From Trogon surrucura (lineage: Eukaryota; Chordata; Aves; Trogoniformes; Trogonidae): a stretch of 64,000 bases of DNA. Positions 12,801-23,105 of this stretch are shown here, one piece after another (within the stretch, counting starts at the first letter, position 1; each line of letters opens with the position of its first letter). The stretch spans positions 465,501-529,500 of the forward strand of contig CM036642.1 in the NCBI GenBank assembly GCA_020746105.1. Direction: 5' to 3'. The position numbers and the translations under genes were made by a program. The notes below the pieces were generated by a model, which was not told where the DNA came from, ran no database searches, and was given only the letters and a program-made list of their open reading frames with translations.

Positions 12801-15800
12801 CAGGAGACCTGGGGAGGGGGCTGCAGACCCTGGTGTGCTCTCTGGGCTCACTGGCACCGAAGAAGCTTCTCCTTTCGAAGCAACTCAGCGCCCAAGAGCT
12901 GTTTTTTCGGGCGCGTTGCGTGAGCCGCTGGCGGGGAGCTGGGCTGACACCGGTGGAAACGGCCGCCTGTGTCAGGAGGGGAAGGAAATTGCCTTTTATT
13001 TGAGCTGAGTCACGGCCCAAGGAGGGAGCGGACGAGAAGAATGCAGCTCATAAACCTTAAAACGAAGGAGAAATTTCCTGTGAGGCTGCCGACAAAGTCA
13101 GGGCTTGTGAGAAATCGCGGGGCGTCGAGCTGTGGTCCCAAGTTCCCCGTTGGGGTGTCCTCATTCAGCTGGAGTTTTTTTGATGGCTGAAAGTGGATTT
13201 TTCTTTTTTTTATCTTTGCCCTCTCCCCACCTCCTCACTGAATCGAGTCGAATACCTGAGAAAACAACTCCTGGGAAGAGGAATTGCACTCTCTGATCTC
13301 CGCTACCGGCAAAGGCGGGCGCGCAGAACTTACTTTGAGGCTGGATGTTGCCTGAATTTAAGAGTCGGCTTTCGCTTAGAGGGGTGAGGCTCTGGCAGGG
13401 GAACCCCAAACCCAGGGACTCTCCCTTGCAGGGCGAGCGAGGGCCGCTTGCGCGGCAGGGAAAGGATTTTCCTGCTGCCAAAAGGCTCGATCGCAAAAGC
13501 CACATGGTTCAATCGACCTGGTCCTTGCTGACATCCAGCTGCCGGTGGTGCTCGCGCTCGTTTGGCGAGGAGAGCTCGCCGGTCCCGGCAAGAAGCGGCT
13601 GCTGAGGAACGTCGTGTTTTGCAGCCCCAAAGCCTCGTTTAAGGGCTCTTAGCGGTCCTTTGAGGAGTCTTTGCTCACTGGGCAGGGCTCATTCCTGTGC
13701 TGCAGGCTGCAACTTAGAAAAAAAAAGTCAAAAAACAAGATCCTCTGGCTCTTCGACGTGGGGTAGAGAACTTGTGGGAGAGCGCGGAGCCCAAAAACCT
13801 GCTTTTAGGCAGCGAGAAGCTGGAGAAACTGCACTGGGAAGGCTGGTTCCTCTCTTGGTGTTTCCAGCGCGGGAAACTTTGTGTTTAAATCCAGACCTGG
13901 AGCCTGAAACAGCGGCAGCGCGTGGAAGTGGAGCTCTGGGGCTTCGCTCTGTTTTTTTGGGGCAGGTTTGCTCCCGCCGAGTCGGCTGAGACCCGAGTGC
14001 CAGCCAGCCTTGGCAGAGATCCCCAGCGGCACGCCTGGCTTGCCCTGGCACGCCCTGCCCTCGGAGAACGGGAGCTTTTAGGAGCTTTCACCTTTTCTTT
14101 TGTGCTTTGATTTCAGTCGATAACGAGGCAAAGCTGTGGCTGTACCTGGTTGGGGGTGGCGTCCTTTTTTTTCCCTGTAAGTTCCCCAAATTGAGCTGTG
14201 GTTTTAGGGGTTTTGGTTTTTTTTTTTTTTTCTTGCATCTTGGGTGTTTTTTTTCACTCTGGCTTTTAGCAGAAGAGGAGAAGTCCTTTTGTTTCTGGTC
14301 TGTCTGAGCTTCCTTTTCTCCTGGGCAGGGAAATGACGTCGCGGCGTGTCCCCTTCCTGGGGTGAACCGCCCCGTCGGTCGTTCTCTACCATCGCAGTGC
14401 TCATCAGATTCCTTCAAATTAACCTCCTTTTTGTGTTTTGTTTTTAACAACCTCCAGTTAATTGTTGGTCAGCTCTGCCTTCCAGAATAAACCACAGGCC
14501 TTCCGTGCCATCCCCGGGCTGCCGGTCAGGAACGACGCCGCCTGCCGTGACTCAGATGCAGGCAGAGACAATCCCCGACCCTTGGGCGAGTTAACAAAAC
14601 CCACGGCACGTGTCCAAGCAGCTTTTCACTCCCCTGAATTTCCAGGCCAGGGTAGGTTTCGGCTGCCCCACGGCATACGTGACGCTCTGTCTGCCAGGAG
14701 GCTTTTAAAAACAGCGCACGAAGGCGGCCCGTCGCCAGTCGTGGAAAGACCTCGTGGCGAGCCTGGTCTCGCCGTGTTTTGCGCAGCCTCAGTGGGGACT
14801 TTGCACCCCGTGCGCGGGCTCTTAACGATAGTTGAGCTCCGAGAGTTCATCCAGCCCATCGTGATTTCTGGTAATTGGCGCCGCGGGGTTGATGAGACCT
14901 CTAGAAGGGAAATAATCATTAGCGGACCCCGGCCTCTCTCTGCCCGCCGTCCTCTTCCGAACATCTGCCGCTCGACTGCAGCTGCGCATTGAGGATTCCT
15001 CCCCTTGGAAAAAAAAAAAGGATTTAAAGGATCCAAAGTGACTCCCCCTGCCGTGAGCGGCCGCTCCCCCGGACCTGTGACCCCGTCCCGATCGATGTTA
15101 CGGTGTGGAAGGATTTCTGCTGTGCTCCCTGCTATCTAAAATTAAATTGGAGGAGCTGCAGCCTTGTCTTTTTTTGTGGGTTTTTTTTCCCCTTCTTGTT
15201 CTATTACATCATCCCTGCTAGAAGTGTTGATCGAGTCCTGGAAAACAACCTTGTTTGAACATGTGTACGGTGGGAATCGGACCAGGCTGCCCTTGTGGTT
15301 TGCGTTTTCATATTTTCACGTTACCAGCATTTTCCTGCGGGTTTCGTTGAGCTGCGTTTGGCAGGAAATGAAAAGGCGAGAGTCTCTCCCCGGCTTGTGC
15401 AGCGCCAACCTTCGAAAAAACCAGAAACTAGAAAACTAAACAAAAAAAAAAAAACCAAACGAAGAAACCGACCACCCTAAATCCTGGCTTTAGGAGCAAA
15501 TAGGTATTTGTTTTTTAGGTCCAGCTAACTTATATACGTATTTAAAGCGTGAAACACGACTTTTTGGTACCGTGGGGAGCGCAGCCCTGGGGTTTTTTTC
15601 ATGAGGGTGGGAAATCTTGGGGTTTGTGCTTTCCCCAGCTGCTCGCTTTGGCCCGATCTGCTCGTGGGCTTGTCCAGTCTCATGGGATTTTTTTGGATTT
15701 GGTTTGGTTTTTTTGATTATCTCCTTCCTGCTTGAAGTGTTACAGCAGCTCTGCAGCTCGGCGTCGCGCGTCTGATCGCTGCCAGAGGGGTTTGCTCCGC

Positions 15801-18800
15801 GTCCGTCTTTGTGCCCTCGACCTCTTCGCCTCGACTCTTCCCTGGGAGCTCCAGCTCTGCAAGGGTGGGGGGGGGAAAAAAAAATTCAAACCTTTCATAG
15901 AGCAAATTCCTCCACCTGAACTGGAAAGACAGGCCCTGGCTCCCCGGCCCTGCTCCTTCAAATTGTGTCTTTGCGAAGCGCGTCAGCGTTTTAGAAGGGA
16001 AACCAGATTTACCGAGGGAGTCGCGGTGGGTTTCGTCCGCGATGGTAACGGGGAAACGTGGTTTTATTTTTTTTTCCAGAGATCAAAACCACCGTGGTGT
16101 ACCCTGCCACGGAGAAACACATTCAGAAATACCTCCGGCAAGAGGTGCACCTCATCCGCGAAACCCGGCAGGACTACGAGAGCGTAACGCTGCCCTTCAT
16201 CCAGTCGCAGAGCTTCAGCGTCCAGGTACGGGATGGCTTCGCTCTCCGGCCCGCCGGGCTGCCAGATGTCTCCCTCTGTCCTCTAGGGCCTCCTTCTCGG
16301 TCTTTACAGGAAAAAAAACCCTGCGTTTGCCTTGGAGACGTCCCTAAAGTTGCCTTTCCCGAGGTTTCTGGAGGTTTTGTGGGCTGGGGTTCTTCCTTCT
16401 TTTCCAGGGCGACTCCCTGGGCGTTGGTGCCACTCGCTGGGCTTTTTAGGAGTCTCTTGGGCGTTGTGGAAATGGGAAGGCACAGACTGTTCTTGGATTC
16501 CTCGGGCTTTGCCTGCACCTCCTCTGCTGGTCACCACGTGACCGAGCTGTGCTTCTTGCCCCAGACAGCCATGACAGACTTTTTTCCTTCCTGTTTTACC
16601 TCCTTTTTGACCCTTCCTCACCCTGTCTTTCTTCATCACACCCACAAATCTATAGGGGCCACTTCACTCCAGCCCGTGCAGAAGGGGCAAATCAATCAAA
16701 TCCTGGGTCTGCAGTTACAATGAACTCCCCAGGAGTTGCTTTCAGAAGCTGCCTGAGCTCTCCTCACCCTCTCTCCTCTCCCACCGAGCGCTCTTGAGCT
16801 GATTTCTGGACGTGGGAACCGTAATTCCTGGTGACCAGCGGGAACATCTGCTGAGAAATCGCTCTTGGCTCGGGCCATCCTTGACCTCTGCGATTCGACA
16901 CCGCCGTTTCTTGTCTTCCTTTAACCCGTCTCGCTGAGCGGAAACACGAAGGGCAACGGAAACATCGGGGGACTACAAAGACACCTCTGTTTCTCCTCCG
17001 GAGGACGTGAAGCGCGGATGCTTTTAGTATAATGGTTTTATTGTGGTTCCAGTCTCCGGCCATGTGTCGTCCTCACTGGGCTTGTGCTGGAAGCAGCACG
17101 AGCAGTCAGCTCGTGACCTCCCCGTCGTAGGAGGGGTGAAAATTCAGCTCGTCTGATCGGTGAACTTAGGGCTTCGCCGAGAGTTTGGCGCTCGCGAAGA
17201 GAGCGAAAGAGAAACAAAGCCCCACACCCGAAGGGCGACGCTTTCATTTCCTGCCCTGATTTTCTTGCAGGGTCGCAGAGCACAGCGAGCTCGTGCCGTG
17301 CTTTGCAAAATCGCTTCGGGAATCCGATCTTCTTGCTAGGCAGAAAAAGCAGAAATTGAAGCAGAAAAAACCGAAACAAAAACCCGGCTCAAGAGAGCAG
17401 AGGTCGGTTTCTCCCTATAAGGATCTGTTCGGGTCAAGTCACAGCAACCCCAGGTTTTGATTAGTTTAATTAAACTCTGGCAAGAGCTCCCCAAAAGGGC
17501 TGTCTTATCTTTGAGGCCAACTGCATCTTCGCTGCCCACCTGAGGGGGGACCAAAATGTTTCGTATCGAAACTCGAAGGGGGAAAATGATATTTTGAAAC
17601 ATTTCCAGCTTCCAAGCCCTGGCTGCTTTCTGTCTTATCTTCTGGGGGCTCCCTGGACAGCCCAATGTTCAACTATTTTATTTTTTTCTTTCTCTTTCCT
17701 CTCCTGGTTTATATTTTGGAGGTGTCGAGCTCAGGTTGGGAGCCAGGCGAAGGGAATTATCTCCAAATCCTCCGAGGGGCAAACACGACTCTTTCTACGC
17801 CGGGCGAAACCATCTCTGTTCGATACCTCACCCCCAGCTGCGGCCGGATCTTAGTGCTTGAGAGAGAAACAAAATAATCCCTGAATAATTCAACAACGGG
17901 CTTGGATCTTTTCACTTGCAACAGCCTGGAGTTTGTTGTTGGGAGCGTTTTACAGATAATTAACTACAAATGTTACCAGCTGTGAAATCATTCGGTCTTA
18001 AAATCAAGTTGTCGGGGGTTTTTTTTGTTTTGTTTATTTTCTTAGTATTCTACTTGCAGGGAGTGTGCACTAATCCATGAGCTTGGCCTGAGGTGGTGTT
18101 TTTTGTTTTCTTTCTCTGTTTTTTTTTTTCCTCTCTTCTGGTTTATAAATCGCATCTTTCCCTTTCAGTGGGTGTACAACATCCTGGAGAAGAAAGCTGA
18201 GGCTGATCGCGTCGTCCACGAAAACCCGGATCCTCGGGACGGCTTTGTTCTAGTTCCAGATTTTAAGTGGAATCAAAACCAGGTTCGTTTGGTTTGTTGG
18301 TTTTTTTTTTTTTTTTAATTTGCTCCTCTGCTGTTGGCAGAAACACTGCGTGCCTGGAGGTAACGTGGAGGGAAACCTCCCGATCCAGCCCAACGTTGTC
18401 ACGGTGTGGTCGAGCCTAAATCCGGGCACGTGTTTGTTCCCGAACTTGTTTGTTTTTTTTTTCTTTAACCCTCACCTTTAAGAGCGAACCGGGCAGATAA
18501 ATCATCCTGCTGTTAACTCCTCGATCGATATTGTTGGCTCACAAGCAGCTGCTTAACCCCTCGAGGGAGCGGCTGCTCGTTGGAACACGGAGGTTTTTAA
18601 GCCCAGGCTCTGATCCTAAATCGAGTGGCTTTGTTATTTCCTCTTTCTCGCTTCTGGGGAGGTGAAACGCTGCCTTGAAGTTGGGGGATTCAAAAAAAAA
18701 AGTCCCTTTTGAGTTTCTGATCCTCAAAATCCTGCTGTGGGCGGTGTAAATCCCCGCTCACCCATAACCTCAACGCTTCGCTGCTGCGTCAGCTCCGACT

Positions 18801-20592
18801 GCCCGACCTTGATAACACTTCGACTTGATTCCTCGGTTGTGTTTTTTATTTTATTATGACTATTTTATTTCTTTTTTCTTCGGTGTGGGCTTTCTTTTCC
18901 CACTTCTACCGAGTTGGTTTCAAACCCGCGGGAGCCCCGAGGCGTCTCCTGAAACGATGCCCAGCGTGACATCACGCGGGGCCTTTTGAGCAACGAGACT
19001 TATTTCGGTTCAAACAGCAACGTGCAGATGTTGTTCTAAGGAGAAGAGCTGTTTGCTTTTCCACCCGTCCATCCAAAGAGAACGAGCTGATATGCCGTGT
19101 TTTTTTCCAGAGCCGTGCGCAACCCTCTCTGGGAATCAAAACCATCGGCTCTTGAGTATCTCAGCTGAAGGGAAAGGGGATTTTTATTTAAAAAGAGTAA
19201 CGATCCACAATCTTACGTCTTGTTAAAGTAGCAGGTTTGCTGAAGAGATGCTAAAGGTCTGGCTGAGGAGCTGTCGAACAGATGGATTTTACAGCGCTGG
19301 GTGCATCCGGTGAACGATTCAGTTTTGAAAATAGTTATTTATAGACTGGAAAAAAAGGTGGGGAAAATAATTTCTGCGTCCCACGCTCAGGTTTCCTTCA
19401 GGTCGCAGGGTGGGCGCTGGCCTCGGCGCGGGGCGCTTTTGAGACGTTCCGAGCGCGACAGCGTTTGGATGGGCCCATCTTCTTTGAAAGTGAAGGGAGA
19501 TACTTGCGATCCTGAGCTGAAAAAAAAAACGAAATTGCGCAGAAACGACGCGTGGAGGTGCCCGTTTGTGGCTGCTCGTGCCTCCGCCGTCACCGTCCTT
19601 CCGATCTCTGTCTCCGCAGCTCGATGACCTCTACCTCATCGCCCTCGTCCATCGCCGCGACGTCAAGTCGCTCCGGGACCTCACGGCCGAGCACCTCCCG
19701 CTGCTGAGGAACATCGCGCGGGAAGGGAAGGTAAGTGCGAGGCTGCCGTGCCCTAATTGCGCCGCCCGACTGCTGGGGGAGATGTTCAAGGTGTTTTGGA
19801 ATTTCTCTGTTAGCGGGAGCCGCAGGAGTTGAGCGCAGTCCCTCCCCGAGTCGATACCTTCCAACCCCTGGGCTGTGTTTTCACCGCGCGCTCGCGATAG
19901 GTTCTTCTCCTCAGAAATGCAGAAAGCGATCGCGCCGGGGCGAGCGGAGGCTAATGAAAAGATTAGGCAGGGGATTGCAGCGAACCGAGCCGGCGCTTGT
20001 AGCTTTAATTACACCGGGCTGGTAACGGGATCCACCAAAGGGTGGAAAGGGAAAACGATCCGAGCGGAGAAAAGCGCCCGGGGAGGGAAGTGGGGCGAGC
20101 TGGAGGCTGAAGTGGAGGGCGAGGAGGAGCTCTGTCCTCTGCGCTCTCCCTTCCTGTGAGGATGGAGGAAGCAGAAATTGCTTTTTTTGCCTTTCTCTGC
20201 CACCCGGGGATGCTCCTTCCCGCCCATCTCAAGGTCGGTCTCTCCGCTCTCTGCCTTCCCCCGGCGCCCTCGCTGCGCGTTTCGAGCCCCGTTTGGTTCC
20301 TTTTATTATTTTTTCCCCTCCTCAGGAGGCTGTAACGAAGCGTTTTGGCGTTCCCGGCTCCCAGCTGCGAGTCTACCTGCATTACCAACCCTCCTACTAC
20401 CACCTGCACGTGCATTTCACCGCCCTGGGTTACGACGCCCCGGGCAGCTCGGTGGAGAGAGCCCATCTGCTGGCAGACGTGATCGACAACCTGGCGACGG
20501 ACTCCTCGTACTACCAGAAACGGGCTCTCACCTTCGCCCTGCGGGCTGACGAGCCTCTCTTCAAAAAATTCCAGGAGGCGGGAAGAGCGTGA
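9878..20592 (+). CDS. DCPS: Scavenger mRNA-decapping enzyme DcpS
   Basis: Complete 322-residue protein (human 337). Exons: 9878-10039, 11841-12009, 16080-16225, 18169-18282, 19620-19730, 20326-20592; every phase agrees. DcpS hydrolyses the m7GpppN cap left after 3'-5' mRNA decay and belongs to the HIT pyrophosphatases. N-terminal basic [11 protein letters not shown] resembles the nuclear import signal of the family. [24 protein letters not shown] and [18 protein letters not shown] form the N-terminal swapped domain; [18 protein letters not shown] follows. The last exon holds the HIT triad YYHLHVHF (His260, His262, His264; His262 corresponds to the human catalytic His277). It ends FQEAGRA. The start ATG 9878-9880 opens [14 protein letters not shown], as in the family. 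The TIRAP-DCPS-ST3GAL4 tandem order is the same as in human. Confidence 0.97.
10176..10950 (-). mobile_element. CR1 LINE fragment, antisense in DCPS intron 1
   Basis: 5'-truncated chicken-repeat-1 type non-LTR retrotransposon in minus orientation. Its 3' end shows as 'cacagaatcacagaatg' at 10176-10192 followed by the complement of the typical tail. The minus-strand frame encodes the C-terminal region of a CR1 reverse transcriptase, with recognisable pieces [38 protein letters not shown] and [17 protein letters not shown]. The frame is truncated and the copy cannot be active. The left limit is clear; the right limit is approximate. Confidence 0.92.
12010..20325 (+). other. DCPS: DCPS introns 2-5, no further element recognised
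   Basis: Introns 12010-16079, 16226-18168, 18283-19619 and 19731-20325. They hold many T-runs and moderate GC. I saw no CR1 copy, minisatellite or extra coding exon. Open frames here lack family similarity and splice support. Each donor is gt-rich consensus (gtgagt, gtacgg, gttcgt, gtaagt). Confidence 0.6.
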
Positions 20593-20629
20593 GGCGGCGG
20601 CCGAGGCCTTTTTGTATCGGTTTATTTTT

Positions 20630-20635
20630 AATAAA
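20630..20635 (+). terminator. DCPS: DCPS poly(A) signal AATAAA
   Basis: AATAAA 38 bases after the DCPS stop, followed by T/G-rich sequence (ggttttggttcttttg) from about 20657. The 3' UTR is therefore very short, around 60 bases. Confidence 0.8.
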
Positions 20636-20659
20636 TGCCCATTTTTATTTAAAAGGTTT

Positions 20660-22250
20660 TGGTTCTTTTGTTTTTAACTCCGGTTTTGGGGCTGACGGCC
20701 CATTGCTATGGAAACCACGTCTTCTGCTCAAGCCAATTAAAGCGTTGATTGAGTAACCTCGTTGGATCGCGCCCGTTTTTGCCGAAGGGCTCCGAGCAAA
20801 CCCCGCTGTTCTCGGAAAGCCTCGCTTATTTCCTACAGGATTTCCCCCTGGGAGAGCGGGATTATGCCTTTCCTGAGGCAGGGAGGGGTTTCTTAATCCA
20901 AATAAATCAAATTACTAATTCAAGTCCTCGCCCTTGGGCGAAATACCAACATCTTTCCTTGCTCCTCAAGTCTGCTTAAACGCAGAGGTGGGAAAAACTT
21001 GATTTCGGAGGCTCAGCTCTTGCTCGACCTCTGAAAACTTCATCAGTTCCTGCTGCCAAAAAGGGCTTCGGTTTCTGGTCAGCCAGGGATGTAATTGCAG
21101 GAATCATCTTGCTGCCTGCCCTGGTTATTTCTTCCTTTTTGATGCGCTAGAAGGGTTTATTTTTGCTGATAAAGGGGGTTTGGGTTGGTTTGGGAGCTGC
21201 TCTAGGGCTGGGTGTGGAGGTGGTTGGCTGTCCCCTGGCTCTCTTTGGCCCTAGATTTGAAGTTTCGAAGGGAAAGGGATGAATTTTTTTTTTGCTATCA
21301 GAGCGTTTTTTGTGCTGAGGGAGAGCTTGGTCTCCCCAAAACATCGTGGTTTTATGCACCCACCCAGGAATGGAGGTGGTTAAACACCAGCTGGGGCCAT
21401 CCTGTTACCTGTGTTGTTCAGGTATTAAAAAAAAAAAAAAAACCCAGACCAAAACCTGTCTTGAAAATTTTTGAGGGCTGCAGGTCGTTTTCTAAACCGG
21501 TTTATCGACGGAATTTCCAAATAGCTTTGGACTGTGTGATGGCAGAGCTCGTCCTGCCTTTGCTTCTCAAGCAGGCAGGATTTATTGTTTTTTTTTTTTG
21601 TCCTCTCCCTTTTTCTTCTCCAAATTACTTGGCGCTCGTCATGTCCACCACCCCGAAACATCCCACCGTCACCAGAAGGAGGGAACTGGGGATCGAGGAG
21701 ATCCCGGGAAGCGGAATCTTTTAATATTCTGTGGTAAAAAAAATCGACGTTTGGGACGTGTTAGAGTCGCCGGGGTTTTATTGGAACGCAGTTTATTGGT
21801 TTCAGATGCGGGGAACCCCGAGAGACCCCCTGATTCCCGCCGAGCTGCAACCCCAAGAATTACCCCACGGTTGCCTCCGAGCCCGGCGGCGATTAAAACC
21901 TAATTGCCCTGTCACCACAGGTAAAACTCGCAAGGAAACCCCATCCTAGGGAGGAAGATGCTCTTCAAATATTGATGCGGGCGCTCGATTCGCTTCGGCG
22001 ATACCGGAGCCGCCAGCTCGGCGGGTGTTTTATCGATTTATCCAATTTATTTGACGTCAAAATCGTCAAGTGGGGCCGCCGGCTTCTCACTTATTCCGGT
22101 CCGATAGGGAAAATCGATTTCAGTGCCATCGGCCACAAGCTCCCAATATTTTGTGTTATCCCCCGTGGAAAAATCAGCGTTGAAATCATTTTGGGGGTGG
22201 GCAGAACCCACCCCGGGACAGATTTTTAGCCATGGGTTGGGGGGAGTCGT
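20660..22250. other. DCPS-ST3GAL4 gap, first part
   Basis: No gene recognised. Moderate GC with A- and T-runs (for example the A-run at 21427-21441). Open frames are short and have no family similarity. It leads directly into the AT-rich array starting near 22255. Confidence 0.5.
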
Positions 22251-22254
22251 GAAA

Positions 22255-23105
22255 TTCATCAATTAAATCCATCAGTTAGAGAAATCCATCACTTAAATAA
22301 ATCTATCAATTAAAGGAAATCTATCAATAAAACCTATCAATTTAAGGAATCCATCAATTAAAGGGAATCCATCAATTAAAGGGAATCCATCAATTAAGGG
22401 AATCCATCAATTAAGGGAAACTATCAGTTAAAGGAATCCATCGGTTAAAGAAATCTATCAATTAAAGGAATTCATAAATTAAAGGAAATCCATCAGTTGA
22501 AGAAACCTGTCAATTAAAGGGAATCCATCAGTTAAAGGAAATCCATCAATTAAAGAAATCTATCAGTTAAAGGAATCCATCAGTTAAAGAAATCTATCAA
22601 TTAAAGGAATTCATAAATTAAAGGAAATCCATCAATTAAAGAAATCTATTGATTAAAGGAATCCATCAATTAAAGGAAATCCATCAATTAAAGAAATCTA
22701 TCAGTTAAAGGAATCCATCAGTTAAAGAAATCTATCAATTAAAGGAATTCATAAATTAAAGGAAATCCATCAATTAAAGGAATCTATTGATTAAAGGAAT
22801 CCATCAATTAAAGGAAATTCATCAATTAAAGAAACCTATCAATTAAAGAAAACTATCGATTAAAGGAACCCATCAGTTAAAGAAATCTATCAATTAAAGG
22901 AAATCCGTCAATTGAAGAAACCTATCGATTAAAGGAATCCATCAGTTAAAGGAATCCATCAGTTAAAGGAATCCATCAGTTAAAGGAAAACCATGAATTG
23001 AAGAAACCTATCAATTAAAGAAATCTATCAATTAAAGGAAATCCATCAATTAAATCCATCAATTGAAGGAATCCACCGATCCACACGAAACCCATCGATT
23101 AAATC
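22255..23105. repeat. AT-rich minisatellite, ~18-bp unit with ~138-bp higher-order period
   Basis: About 850 bases of tandem units of the form aatccatcaattaaagga (17-19 bp, roughly 45 copies), with recurring variants (ctatcagtt, ctatcgatt). The rare variant ttcataaatt recurs at about 22471, 22610 and 22748, spaced 139 and 138 bases and inside similar flanks. This shows blocks of about eight units were duplicated together. It is AT-rich against GC-rich flanks and lacks the spacers of a CRISPR array. Confidence 0.95.

Noticed and set aside
22255..23105. Possible CRISPR-like array
   Set aside because: Units are directly contiguous with no unique spacers, in a vertebrate nuclear context; it is a minisatellite.
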